Source: Novosphingobium sp. Fuku2-ISO-50 (GTDB lineage: Bacteria; Pseudomonadota; Alphaproteobacteria; Sphingomonadales; Sphingomonadaceae). From it: a DNA stretch of 64,000 bases. Shown here piece after piece: positions 9,104 through 17,317 of the stretch (its first letter is position 1; the number at the start of each line of letters is the position of its first letter). The stretch is taken from the NCBI RefSeq assembly GCF_001519055.1, contig NZ_KQ954287.1, positions 1 to 64,000 of the forward strand, written 5' to 3'. Under the pieces are notes generated by a model, which was not told the origin of the DNA, ran no database searches, and was given only the letters and a program-made list of their open reading frames with translations. A program made the translations under genes and the position numbers.

Positions 9104-11011
9104 TTACGTTACATCGATAAACGACTTGCCCTCTTTTGCCAAGCCCCACTCAGCGGGATCGATTACAGGATCTGGCGATGCAGACCCGGCCTCCTTTTCG
9201 GTCAGCATAAAGCCCGCATCAGGCGCGATCGGCCCGCCAACCGGCTCCGCATCGGGCGCCGGGACATCGCCCGGAACCGACAGCGAGGCCGCAACCGGCT
9301 CAGGGTGCGCCGCGATATGATCGGCCAGGCGGATCGCCATGGCCAGGATCATCAGCGTCGGATTGGCATGGCCGATGGTTGGAAAGACCGACGCGCCGGC
9401 AATGTAGAGCCCGGCGATGCCATGGACCTGGCAATCGGGATCGACCACGCTCAGCGCCGGATCACGGCCCATCCGCGTGGTTCCCGCGGTATGCGCCATA
9501 TCGCGCAGCACCAGCCGGTTGCTCGCCCGTTGCGCGACGGCGTCGATCGGAACGAATCCGGCGATCCCGGCGCGGCGCAGATCCGCGATCAGGAGGTGGG
9601 CGCCTTTCAGCATCGCCTCTGCGCTCGCCGCGCCCGGCTCCCACCGGATGCTGGCGCGGGGCAGGCCGAGCGGATCGCACTCACGCGCAAGCGTAACCCG
9701 GTTGGCCGGGTCGGCGCCCTGCTCGGCAATCAGTTCGAGATGCAGGCGATCGAGCTTGCGACTGCCGCCTTGCGCGAGATAGTCGCGCGCGACAAAATCG
9801 GCGTTGATCCACACCGCCGCATCGACCACGACACGCTTGAACGCATCGGGCACGCGCGGGCTTTCGAGCAGCTTGCGCCCCAGCGCCGAAGCGATCGTCG
9901 CGCCATTGCCCAGCACGACGCGCAAGTCGGCCCAAACCTGCCCGCTGCGCCCGCGCAAAAGACGCCCGAACGCGGCGACCGGATCGTCGCGCGACAGCTC
10001 GACTGCGGCAAAGGCCGCCATGTTCGGCAGGCGCTCGCGCTCCTGGCAATCCGGGCGCAGCGCCAGACCATGCGAATACATATAGATGCGATGCCCCCGC
10101 CGCAGCGGGAAAAAGCCCATCAACCGCGCAGCCGCCGCGCAGCCCGCCCCCTCGATCGTGCCGATCCGGACTGTCGGATGGTCCATCAGGTATCGGCCGA
10201 TCGCGGGCAAGCCTTGCGCCCCGGCCACCCCCGGCCGATCCAGTTCCGACAGCAGGAGCAGGCGCGCATTCTCGATCGCCCCGGCGGCCAGCACCACGTG
10301 CCTGGCAGACAAGACCGCGCGCCGTCCGCTGCCGAGCGATGACAGGCATTCCACGCCATCCAGCCGCCCCTGTGCAACCCGCACCCGCGCCGCCGTGGCG
10401 TTCGTCACCACGGTCACCCCGGCAAGGTCGTCATGGCGCAAATCATCACCCATGCGCGTCACGTCGGTCACTTTGCGGCGCGACCGCGCAAATTGCCAGA
10501 AATGCGAATCAAATGCCGCCATCCGCGCCACGCCTTCGGGGCGCACGGCGTCGCGGTCCGCCTCGCAGGCCGCTTCGTTCAACAAGGGCCCGAGTTCGAG
10601 ATGCTGCGCGGCGCGATCGACGAAGGGCGCCAGATCCCCGTGCGCAATCGGCCAGCCGGTTTCCGCCAGCCAGGCCCGGGGCGCGAAATCCGCAGGCGCA
10701 AACGGCGCAACTTTGCCCGCCCACGCCACAGTCGATCCGCCCAGCACCCGGTTGCGCACGCCAAACTGCTGCCCTTCGGCAGACCAGAAGCGCATCTGCG
10801 GCGCATGCCAGTCCTGCCTTGCGCGGCGCACCGCCGGATCGCCGAGCGTCCCCGTCGCCTCGACCGCGTTGAGCGCCTCGTGCGCAGCGGTTTCCTCAAA
10901 GCCGCCGCTCTCGACCAGACAAACGCGCAAACCGCGCGCGGACAATTCGCGGGTCATGACGATTCCGGCCGCCCCGCCGCCGATGATCAGGACATCATGA
11001 TCGGTCAGCAC
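9104..11011 (-). CDS. GMC-family FAD oxidoreductase
   Basis: This is a glucose-methanol-choline oxidoreductase of about 635 aa. The FAD dinucleotide-binding motif (DVLIIGGGAAGIV followed by CLVESGG) is at the N-terminus. The GMC C-terminal block includes AHTAGTTRMG and the IGHANPTLM active-site region. The last ~70 residues are a Pro/Ala-rich extension not typical of the family. The start is uncertain: GTG at 11011 sits directly before the FAD motif, but in-frame coding potential (ITRYFDFDRAD) continues a little upstream and reaches a TTG at 11194. An AT-rich palindrome at 11135-11153 inside that extension argues for a start downstream of it. Substrate unknown; family members oxidise alcohols and sugars. 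Confidence 0.88.
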   Translation of the reverse strand: MLTDHDVLIIGGGAAGIVMTRELSARGLRVCLVESGGFEETAAHEALNAVEATGTLGDPAVRRARQDWHAPQMRFWSAEGQQFGVRNRVLGGSTVAWAGKVAPFAPADFAPRAWLAETGWPIAHGDLAPFVDRAAQHLELGPLLNEAACEADRDAVRPEGVARMAAFDSHFWQFARSRRKVTDVTRMGDDLRHDDLAGVTVVTNATAARVRVAQGRLDGVECLSSLGSGRRAVLSARHVVLAAGAIENARLLLLSELDRPGVAGAQGLPAIGRYLMDHPTVRIGTIEGAGCAAAARLMGFFPLRRGHRIYMYSHGLALRPDCQERERLPNMAAFAAVELSRDDPVAAFGRLLRGRSGQVWADLRVVLGNGATIASALGRKLLESPRVPDAFKRVVVDAAVWINADFVARDYLAQGGSRKLDRLHLELIAEQGADPANRVTLARECDPLGLPRASIRWEPGAASAEAMLKGAHLLIADLRRAGIAGFVPIDAVAQRASNRLVLRDMAHTAGTTRMGRDPALSVVDPDCQVHGIAGLYIAGASVFPTIGHANPTLMILAMAIRLADHIAAHPEPVAASLSVPGDVPAPDAEPVGGPIAPDAGFMLTEKEAGSASPDPVIDPAEWGLAKEGKSFIDVT

Positions 11012-11744
11012 GTCGGGCGGACAATCGGCCCTGTCGAAATCGAAATAGCGTGTGATGGCAGCACCTGTCGCCTTGCCGACCGCCTGCGCCCTGCACAGAC
11101 GGCTCGCGTGATCCCAACCGACCCACCAGGATGTTGAAAAACAATATTTTTCAGACAACCGTCCCGTTGTTCCGTAACGGGAAAGGGCGCTCAACAGCCG
11201 CCCAAGTCAAGCAACCCGCCGCCGCAAATGGGTCGCAATTCGCGCTAGTTACAACGACATGCCAATCCAACCCACGGTTTCTGCACGCTTCATGAATCAC
11301 CAATATTGCAGAAATGGACCAATTGTCGCCGCACATCACGCGGCATCGACGCCCGTCGTGACACGCCGTTTACAGCGACACGAGACAGGCTTTGGACATG
11401 ATTACGCGCGACCCGCTCACGGCGGCCCACCAGATAAACCGGCCACACCACCGAACAAAGTGCGCGATCACGAACGCCGGGAAATACCGAACACTGTGCG
11501 AACGCGCTCGGGATTCGAACCGCACAGCGAAGCGGCTTGCCGCGCAGCGCAACAAAGGACTCAGAGGGTTCCGAAAGGCTGGGTCGGACTTCCCGTCAAC
11601 GACCCAACACTGAAGGCAACTGGAGCGGGCGAAGGGATTCGAACCGCACAGCGAAGCGGCTTGCCGCGTAGCGCAGCAAAGGACTCAGAGGGTTCCGAAA
11701 GGCTGGGTCGGACTTCTCGTCAACGACCCAACACTGAAGGCAAC
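11012..11744. other. long intergenic region: possible GMC leader, AT-rich palindrome, tRNA-tail repeats
   Basis: No convincing protein gene is seen here. From 11012 to about 11160 is the probable leader or N-terminal extension of the GMC gene. Nothing recognisable is found from about 11160 to 11500. The rest is occupied by tandem repeats derived from the tRNA-Gly 3' end. Short open frames in this stretch on either strand mainly translate the repeats and were not accepted. Confidence 0.6.
11135..11153. promoter_or_regulatory. AT-rich inverted repeat upstream of the GMC oxidoreductase
   Basis: TGAAAAA (11135-11141) and its exact complement TTTTTCA (11147-11153) are separated by 5 bp. Such an AT block stands out in this GC-rich DNA. 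It could be an operator or part of the promoter for the minus-strand oxidoreductase gene. Confidence 0.35.
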
Positions 11745-11757
11745 TGGAGCGGGCGAA
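11510..11757 (-). repeat. two tandem 124-bp repeats carrying the 3' end of tRNA-Gly
   Basis: Unit one is 11510-11633 and unit two is 11634-11757; they differ at only three positions. In the direction of tRNA transcription (minus), each unit starts with a copy of the tRNA-Gly T-loop/acceptor 3' half including CCA, continues with the tRNA's downstream flank, and ends by re-entering a T-loop (GGTTCGAATCCC). A third, incomplete T-loop copy ends the array near 11510. Each unit also contains an inverted repeat (TGGGTCG ... CGACCCA). The layout recalls the E. coli tyrT downstream repeats (rtT RNA), each of which begins with a piece of the tRNA 3' end. Confidence 0.9.
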
Positions 11758-11819
11758 GGGATTCGAACCCTCGACCCCAACCTTGGCAAGGTTGTGCTCT
11801 ACCCCTGAGCTACGCCCGC
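11745..11819 (-). tRNA. tRNA-Gly (anticodon GCC)
   Basis: The minus strand folds as a full cloverleaf. The acceptor GCGGGCG pairs with CGCCCGC, and the D-arm GCTC...GAGC and T-arm with GTTCGAATC are present. The anticodon stem CAACC/GGTTG encloses TTGCCAA, so the anticodon is GCC. The 3' CCA is encoded (11745-11747), giving 75 nt. Its 3' half is copied in the tandem repeats immediately downstream. Confidence 0.97.
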
Positions 11820-12042
11820 TCGTGCGTTGCGCCGAACCGTTGCTTTTCCCTAGGAAATGCGCCGTTCGGCTGGGGTGAGGCGGGCCAATAACGGTGATCC
11901 GGCAGGTGCGCAACCCCCCAAATGCACTTTCTTTGCACAATCATGCGCCGAGCCCGCGTTCGCGCCATTTGCCCTTGCCGAATGGGCCGGCGATCCCACA
12001 TGGTGGATCGAACCCTATTTCCGATCACCCCGTTGCGGAGAC

Positions 12043-12972
12043 ATGCGCGTGGCAAGCCTTGGCCTCAATCTCGAAGAACAGAAAGCGGTCGACCGATTCC
12101 GCCAGGCGGTGGTCGAACCCTCGATGACCAAGCTGGTGATTCTCGATTTCTGGGCGGAATGGTGCGGCCCGTGCAAGGCCTTGACTCCCTTGCTCGAAAA
12201 GGTCGCCGCCGAATATGCCGACAAGGGCGTGGTGCTGGCCAAGATCAATGTCGACGAAGATGCCTTCATCGCCGCGCAGTTTCAGGTGCGCTCGATCCCG
12301 ACGGTCTATGCCATGTTTCGCGGCCAGCCGGTCGCCGATCTGACCAACGCGCGCACCGAATCGCAGCTGAAACAGGTTCTCGACCAGATTCTGGCGCAAG
12401 TGCCGGTCGAGGCGGGCGATGCCCCGGCGCAGGACATCACCCCGCTGCTGACGATGGGTGAAGACTTGCTGGTGCGGAACAATCTGACACAGGGCGATGC
12501 CGAACAGGCGATCGACGTGTTTGCCCAGATCATCGAACTCGCGCCGGACAACGCGCATGCCCATGCCGGGCTGATTCGCGCGATGCTTGCCGCCGGGCAC
12601 AAGGACGAGGCCGCCGCCCTGCTCGGCGCGCTCGATCCCAAGCTGGCCGAAGACCCCGTGTTTGCCCAGCCCCGCGCCGCGCTCGCGCTGGCCGAGGATG
12701 CGCCCGAGGCGGACGAGCTGATCGCGCTGCGCGCAGCGGTCGCCGCCGATCCCGACAATTTCGAGGCGCAGCTTGCGCTTGCCAACGGCCTCTATGCCGG
12801 CGGCGACCGTGACGGCGCAGCGGGCGTGTTGCTGGCCATGGTGGCCAGGGACCGCGCCTGGAACGAAGGCGCGGCGCGCACGCGCCTGTTGCAGATCTTC
12901 GAAGCGATCGGGCTGGAAGACCCCTGGGTCGCCGCCACACGGCGCAAGCTGTCGACGGTTCTGTTCGGATAA
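12043..12972 (+). CDS. cnoX: CnoX/YbbN-type thioredoxin-TPR protein
   Basis: The 309-aa protein has an N-terminal thioredoxin domain (residues 10-115) with an intact WCGPC active site (Cys41/Cys44). A TPR-like helical region follows (about 130-305), giving the architecture of CnoX (YbbN), a redox-linked holdase/co-chaperone that hands substrates to GroEL. E. coli CnoX lacks the CxxC pair; this one keeps it, so thiol-disulfide activity is possible. ATG 12043 was chosen because GGAG lies seven bases upstream and homology starts there. An in-frame reading from 11857 would run from the tRNA flank. It is followed after 5 bp by the Lon-domain gene. Confidence 0.9.
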   Translation: MRVASLGLNLEEQKAVDRFRQAVVEPSMTKLVILDFWAEWCGPCKALTPLLEKVAAEYADKGVVLAKINVDEDAFIAAQFQVRSIPTVYAMFRGQPVADLTNARTESQLKQVLDQILAQVPVEAGDAPAQDITPLLTMGEDLLVRNNLTQGDAEQAIDVFAQIIELAPDNAHAHAGLIRAMLAAGHKDEAAALLGALDPKLAEDPVFAQPRAALALAEDAPEADELIALRAAVAADPDNFEAQLALANGLYAGGDRDGAAGVLLAMVARDRAWNEGAARTRLLQIFEAIGLEDPWVAATRRKLSTVLFG

Positions 12973-12977
12973 TCGGG

Positions 12978-13604
12978 ATGGGCGGCGCGATGACCACGGA
13001 ACGGCTGTCGATCTTTCCCCTGCCCGGGGCGCTGCTGTTCCCCGGCCTGCAATTGCCGTTGCATATCTTCGAGCCGCGCTATCGTGCGATGGTCTCCGAC
13101 GCGCTTGCGCGCGATCAGCGCATTGCAATGATCCAGCCGCAGACCATCGAGGAAGGCGCGCCGCTCTATCGCATCGGCTGCGTCGGCAAGATCGTCGATG
13201 TCGAAACGAACGACGACGGGCGCTATAATCTGGTGCTGCAAGGCATCGCCCGGTTTCGCGTGCTGCGCGAACTCGATGTGACGACGCCGTTTCGTCAGGT
13301 CGAGGCAGAGCTGATCCCCGACGATGGCGAGGCCGCGCTGAGCGCGATCGAGCGCGCCGGTTTCGAGCAGGAGGCACGCAAGTTTGCCGCAAGGCAGGGC
13401 TATGCGGTCGACTGGGAATCGGTCAGCAAGCTTGACGATGCCGCGCTGATCAACGGCGTCTCGCAAATCGCCCCGTTCGACATCGCCGCCAAACAGGCCC
13501 TGCTCGAAGCCAACTCGCTCGCCGCGCGCTGCGAATTGCTGATCCAGCTCATGCAATTCTTCGGCCGCCGCGACCGCGACGATGGCCGCGTGACGCTGCA
13601 ATAA
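12978..13604 (+). CDS. Lon N-terminal (LON substrate-binding) domain protein
   Basis: The 208-aa protein consists essentially of the Lon protease N-terminal domain: FPLPGALLFPGLQLPLHIFEPRY at the start, then a beta-rich body and a helical C-terminus. There is no ATPase or protease domain. Such stand-alone LON-domain proteins are common beside the CnoX-type gene in alphaproteobacteria. The role is presumed in protein quality control, but no biochemical activity is established. The start is ATG 12978 or ATG 12990. It forms a two-gene operon with cnoX. Confidence 0.9.
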   Translation: MGGAMTTERLSIFPLPGALLFPGLQLPLHIFEPRYRAMVSDALARDQRIAMIQPQTIEEGAPLYRIGCVGKIVDVETNDDGRYNLVLQGIARFRVLRELDVTTPFRQVEAELIPDDGEAALSAIERAGFEQEARKFAARQGYAVDWESVSKLDDAALINGVSQIAPFDIAAKQALLEANSLAARCELLIQLMQFFGRRDRDDGRVTLQ

Positions 13605-13607
13605 AGA

Positions 13608-14324
13608 TCAGCCCCCGTTTGCCGGGGTTTCGCGCGCGATTACTTCGTGCATCGCGCCGTCCTGATAGATCCAGGCATGAAGCGCGCGCGCGCCATCGGG
13701 CCGCACCGTGCTGCGCCAGAAGAGCGAGCCATCGTCGGAGCGACCGTCGCGGCTGTCGGCTTCCGGCGGCGGTACAGCCGCGGGCAACGGGCGCAGCGGC
13801 GGCGGGCCGGCCTTGCGATCAGGCGGACCGTCTTCGCGCGGAATACGCGCCGGGCAATCAGCCAGTTTGCCGGTGATCCAGTCGGGCGCCGGGGGCATGA
13901 CCGTCAGCGGCCCCGCATCGGCGAGCAACCACTTGTAATCGAGCTTTTTCTGCCGTTTCCACACCATGGCGAACCAGCCGCCGTTCCACAGCCCCGCGCT
14001 GATCCCGGCAGTCCCGTCGCACGACGCCCAGACCGTGCCCGTCTGGCGACCGGCAAACCACGGCGCCGCATCGTGCGCTTTCAGCCAGAGCTTGGCCGGG
14101 CTGCGCGCCGGGGCGACGAATTCGGCATTGTCGTCGGCTGTCGCGGCCAGCGCGGCATTGGGCCCCTTGGCGCGCGCAAGGTGCGCCAGCGCGCTTTCCG
14201 CTTCGACCAGCGCGCTGGGATTGCCCCGTGGGGTCAGCCCACCGCGCGAGGATTGCGCGATCGACAGGGTCGGCGCCAGCCCGAGGGCCAGCGCCAGTAC
14301 CGAAGGAAGAATGCGGCGGATCAG
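13608..14324 (-). CDS. secreted protein of unknown function, probable CTG start
   Basis: A stop-free frame runs the full length between 14324 and 13608 (238 codons plus stop) but has no ATG, GTG or TTG until 13967, well inside it. The upstream part has strong protein character: it opens with a textbook signal peptide ([20 protein letters not shown], then IAQ before the likely cleavage), then Ala-rich helical sequence and a conserved-looking [20 protein letters not shown] segment. The most economical start is CTG 14322-14324, which overlaps the folD stop as CTGA and mimics the usual ATGA coupling; ATT 14310-14312 is another option. The C-terminal half contains [11 protein letters not shown] and [11 protein letters not shown]. 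Two Cys may form a periplasmic disulfide. Family not recognised. Confidence 0.75.
   Translation of the reverse strand: MIRRILPSVLALALGLAPTLSIAQSSRGGLTPRGNPSALVEAESALAHLARAKGPNAALAATADDNAEFVAPARSPAKLWLKAHDAAPWFAGRQTGTVWASCDGTAGISAGLWNGGWFAMVWKRQKKLDYKWLLADAGPLTVMPPAPDWITGKLADCPARIPREDGPPDRKAGPPPLRPLPAAVPPPEADSRDGRSDDGSLFWRSTVRPDGARALHAWIYQDGAMHEVIARETPANGG
13613..13630 (+). terminator. weak hairpin terminator after the Lon-domain gene
   Basis: CCCCG (13613-13617) pairs with CGGGG (13623-13627) and is followed by TTT. It lies a few bases after the LON-domain stop and inside the last codons of the convergent gene. The stem is short and the U-run weak. Confidence 0.35.
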
Positions 14325-15214
14325 ATCGTTCCCTCGGGCAGCGTGATCCCGGCATTGCGGAACGCGGCGACCAGCGCATTGCGCAAGAGCACGGCAATCG
14401 TCATCGGCCCGACTCCGCCCGGAACCGGGGTAATCGCGCCCGCGACTTCGCTCGCCCCGGCAAAATCGACATCGCCGACCAGCCGCGTCTTGCCCGGCTC
14501 TGCCGCCGCGACGCGGTTGATGCCGACATCGATCACGGTCGCGCCGGGCTTGATCCAGTCGCCCTTGACCATTTCGGGCCGTCCGACGGCGGCGACGACG
14601 ATGTCGGCGCGGCGGACCACTTCGGGCAGATTGCGCGTGCGGCTATGCGCCACGGTTACCGTGCAGCTTTCCGCCAGCAGCAATTGCGCCATCGGCTTGC
14701 CGACGATGTTCGACCGCCCGATCACCACCGCATCGAGCCCCGACAGGCTGCCCAGCCGGTCCTTGAGCAGCATCAGGCAGCCCAGCGGCGTGCAGGGGAC
14801 AAAGCCCGGCTGCCCCACTGCGAGCCGCCCGGCGTTGGTCACGTGAAAGCCGTCGACATCCTTGTCGGGATTGATCGTGGCGATGACTTTCTGTTCGTCG
14901 CAATGCGCGGGCAGCGGCAATTGCACGAGGATGCCGTCGACCGCCGGATCGGCATTGAGCGCCTCGACCAGCGCGATCAGCTCCGCCTCGGGCGTGTCGG
15001 CAGGCAGGCGGTGTTCAAAGCTCGCCATGCCGGCGGCCAGCGTCGCCTTGCCCTTGGACCGGACATAGACCTGGCTGGCCGGATCTTCGCCGACCAAAAC
15101 CACGGCGAGCCCCGCCTTGCGCCCGCTTTGCGCGGTAAATTCGGCGGCAAGCGTGGCGATACGGCCGCGCAGGCCTTCGGCAAACAGCTTCCCGTCAATC
15201 ACATCAGCAGTCAT
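14321..15214 (-). CDS. folD: bifunctional methylenetetrahydrofolate dehydrogenase / cyclohydrolase
   Basis: This is a 297-aa FolD of normal length. It carries the catalytic block YVRSKGKA (Lys of the YxxxK motif), the QLPLP loop and DGFHV. The Rossmann motif [12 protein letters not shown] binds NADP. The C-terminus has the family [10 protein letters not shown] signature. FolD interconverts 5,10-methylene-THF and 10-formyl-THF for purine and formyl-Met-tRNA synthesis. The start MTADVIDG (ATG 15214) is 4 bp after the yggT stop, so the genes are cotranscribed. Confidence 0.97.
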   Translation of the reverse strand: MTADVIDGKLFAEGLRGRIATLAAEFTAQSGRKAGLAVVLVGEDPASQVYVRSKGKATLAAGMASFEHRLPADTPEAELIALVEALNADPAVDGILVQLPLPAHCDEQKVIATINPDKDVDGFHVTNAGRLAVGQPGFVPCTPLGCLMLLKDRLGSLSGLDAVVIGRSNIVGKPMAQLLLAESCTVTVAHSRTRNLPEVVRRADIVVAAVGRPEMVKGDWIKPGATVIDVGINRVAAAEPGKTRLVGDVDFAGASEVAGAITPVPGGVGPMTIAVLLRNALVAAFRNAGITLPEGTI

Positions 15215-15218
15215 GCGT

Positions 15219-15521
15219 TCAATACCCCGACATGGCCAGGCCGCGCAGCAGCAGCGACAGCAGTTGCAGCCCGACAATCAGCACCAGCGGCGAAAAATCG
15301 ACCGCCCCGGTCTGCGGCATCGCGCGCCGGATCGGCCCGAGAACCGGTTCGAGCAGCGCATTGAGCGCGCGATAGATCGTCAGGACGACTTCGTTGCGCG
15401 GGCTGACGACGTTGAACGCCATCAACAAACCCAGCACGAACTGGACGATGACGATCGTGCTGACCACGCTGATCAGGTAATCGAGCATCTGAACAAGGGT
15501 GTAGAGCAGCACGGGGGGCAA
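15219..15521 (-). CDS. YggT family membrane protein
   Basis: The 100-aa protein has two hydrophobic segments (about 5-35 and 75-97) around a conserved amphipathic loop ([27 protein letters not shown]), the hallmark of YggT proteins. These integral membrane proteins have been linked to osmotic or K+ tolerance and to cell-division or photosystem organisation in different lineages; no molecular function is firm. An internal ATG at 15488 is an alternative start. It lies in the argB-yggT-folD operon. Confidence 0.92.
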   Translation of the reverse strand: MPPVLLYTLVQMLDYLISVVSTIVIVQFVLGLLMAFNVVSPRNEVVLTIYRALNALLEPVLGPIRRAMPQTGAVDFSPLVLIVGLQLLSLLLRGLAMSGY

Positions 15522-15558
15522 TCCTTCGAATCAGGTGCGGCGAATAAGGTGCGGCGAA

Positions 15559-16488
15559 TCAGGCGCGGATCAGCGTTCCGGCGCCGCGTGCGGTAAAGAC
15601 TTCCAGCAACATGGCATGCGGCACGCGGCCATCAAGCACAACCGCCGCCTCGCACCCGGCCTCGACCGCGTGGACGCAGGTTTCGAGCTTGGGAATCATT
15701 CCGCCGCTGATCGTGCCGTCTTCTGCCAATCGGGCGATATCCGCAGGGGTCAGATCGGTCAGCAGCGACTTGTTCTTGTCGAGCACGCCCGGCACATCGG
15801 TCAGCAGGAACAGCCGCGCCGCGCCCAGCTCTGCCGCGATCGCGCCGGCCATCGTGTCGGCATTGATGTTATAGGTATGCCCGTCGTCGCCCACGCCGAT
15901 CGGCGCGATCACCGGGATCATACCGGCAGCGCAGGCGGTGTGAATGATCGTCGGGTCGATCGCCGATGGTTCGCCGACAAAGCCCAGATCGACCGACAAT
16001 TCATCGCCGCTGTCGGGATCGATGATCACCTTTTCGACTTTGGTCGCCGTGATCAGGCCCGCGTCCTTGCCCGAAATGCCCAGCGCCTTGCCACCGGCGG
16101 CGGCGATCCAGCTGACCAGTTCCTTGTTGATCCGGCCAGACAGGACCATTTCGGCAATTTCCGCAGTCACGGCATCGGTCACGCGCAGCCCGTCGACAAA
16201 GCGCGATTCGATACCGAGCTTTTTCAGCATCGCGCCGATCTGCGGGCCGCCGCCGTGAACCACCACCGGGTTGATCCCGATCGCTTTCATCAGCACGACG
16301 TCCTGCGCAAAATCCTGCTGCGCGGCGGGGTCGCCCATCGCGTGTCCGCCGTATTTCACGACAAAGGTCTTACCCGCATAGCGCTGCAGGTAAGGCAAAG
16401 CCTCGATCAGGGTTTCCGCCTTGTCGAGCATTGCCTGGCGATAGACGTCGCTGGTGTCGATATTCGTAGCCATGATGGACGCGGGCAT
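15559..16488 (-). CDS. argB: acetylglutamate kinase
   Basis: The 309-aa amino acid kinase-fold enzyme phosphorylates N-acetylglutamate in arginine synthesis. The N-terminal [10 protein letters not shown], the [10 protein letters not shown] glycine loop and the [21 protein letters not shown] segments match ArgB. The N-terminal extension (about 25 residues with a helix) is typical of arginine-sensitive hexameric forms, so feedback inhibition is likely (inference). The start is ATG 16488, or the ATG five codons later (16473, MATNIDTS). It follows the queuosine-precursor transporter by 51 bp and precedes yggT by 37 bp. Confidence 0.97.
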   Translation of the reverse strand: MPASIMATNIDTSDVYRQAMLDKAETLIEALPYLQRYAGKTFVVKYGGHAMGDPAAQQDFAQDVVLMKAIGINPVVVHGGGPQIGAMLKKLGIESRFVDGLRVTDAVTAEIAEMVLSGRINKELVSWIAAAGGKALGISGKDAGLITATKVEKVIIDPDSGDELSVDLGFVGEPSAIDPTIIHTACAAGMIPVIAPIGVGDDGHTYNINADTMAGAIAAELGAARLFLLTDVPGVLDKNKSLLTDLTPADIARLAEDGTISGGMIPKLETCVHAVEAGCEAAVVLDGRVPHAMLLEVFTARGAGTLIRA

Positions 16489-16539
16489 TACGCGACTGCG
16501 GATGAAATGGAAATGAATTCGCGCCGCAGATTCACCGAA

Positions 16540-17223
16540 TCAGGCGCGATCGAGCGCGCGACCGAGCCGCACGCCAAGCCACACCAGCACCGGCACCAGG
16601 ATCGTCGACAAAACGACCTTGGCAATGATCTGGCTGCCCATCATCACGCCCAGCGGCAGCGGATGCCCGTCAGCGCCCACCACGCCCCAGAACGACAGGC
16701 TGATAAAGATCACCGTATCGACAATCTGGCTCAACAGGCTGGCAAACCAGGCGCGCACCATCAGCAGGCGCCCCGCCAGCCGCGCAAAGACCAGCACATT
16801 GAGCGTTTGCGACAGGCCATACGAACACAGCCCCGCAAACTGCATCCGCGCGCCCTGCCCCAGAATCAGCGCAAATTCCTTCTGATAGGCCCAGACCGGC
16901 GCGGGCGGCACGAGATCGATCACCGAGCGGATCAGGATCATCGACAGGATCAGCGGGACAAAGCCATAGCGCACCATGCGCTGCGCCACGGCCACCCCGT
17001 GCAGCTCGCTGACCACGCTCGACAGCACGATCAGCAGCAGAAAGGCGAATATACCGCTTTCGACCGTCATCCGCCCGATCACCGGCCAGACCCCGACATC
17101 GGCCAGCTTTGCCCCCAGCACCCCCGCCAGCACGGCCATCCCGCCATAGACGAGCGCATAGAGAAACAGCGAGCGCGGCACGGCGATAGCGGGCGATGGA
17201 GCGGGCGAATGAACGGTTTGCAT
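16540..17223 (-). CDS. queuosine precursor transporter (YhhQ/VUT family)
   Basis: The 227-aa protein has about six membrane helices and the family pattern: GAKL after helix 1, the SSVVSELHG segment, and the C-terminal VDTVIFISLSFWG motif. YhhQ of E. coli imports the queuosine precursors preQ0/preQ1. The start MQTVHSPAPS (ATG 17221-17223) was chosen because upstream in-frame sequence overlaps the divergent nupC and is not hydrophobic. It appears to head the operon toward argB, with a 94-bp divergent promoter region to nupC. Confidence 0.9.
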   Translation of the reverse strand: MQTVHSPAPSPAIAVPRSLFLYALVYGGMAVLAGVLGAKLADVGVWPVIGRMTVESGIFAFLLLIVLSSVVSELHGVAVAQRMVRYGFVPLILSMILIRSVIDLVPPAPVWAYQKEFALILGQGARMQFAGLCSYGLSQTLNVLVFARLAGRLLMVRAWFASLLSQIVDTVIFISLSFWGVVGADGHPLPLGVMMGSQIIAKVVLSTILVPVLVWLGVRLGRALDRA

Positions 17224-17317
17224 GACAAGCCGATAGCGGATTTTGACCGCGTGCCAAATTGCCTTTACCCGTTTGGTTCCTTGATCCCCGTTCAGCTGCC
17301 GGAGCACACCCGCATCC

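Noticed and set aside
11510-11819. Integrative element att site at tRNA-Gly
   Set aside because: The copies of the tRNA end are in direct tandem 124 bp apart with no integrase or cargo between them; tandem duplication explains them better.
11259-11891. Plus-strand frame running across the tRNA-Gly repeats
   Set aside because: It translates the tRNA complement and repeats, and no family is recognised.
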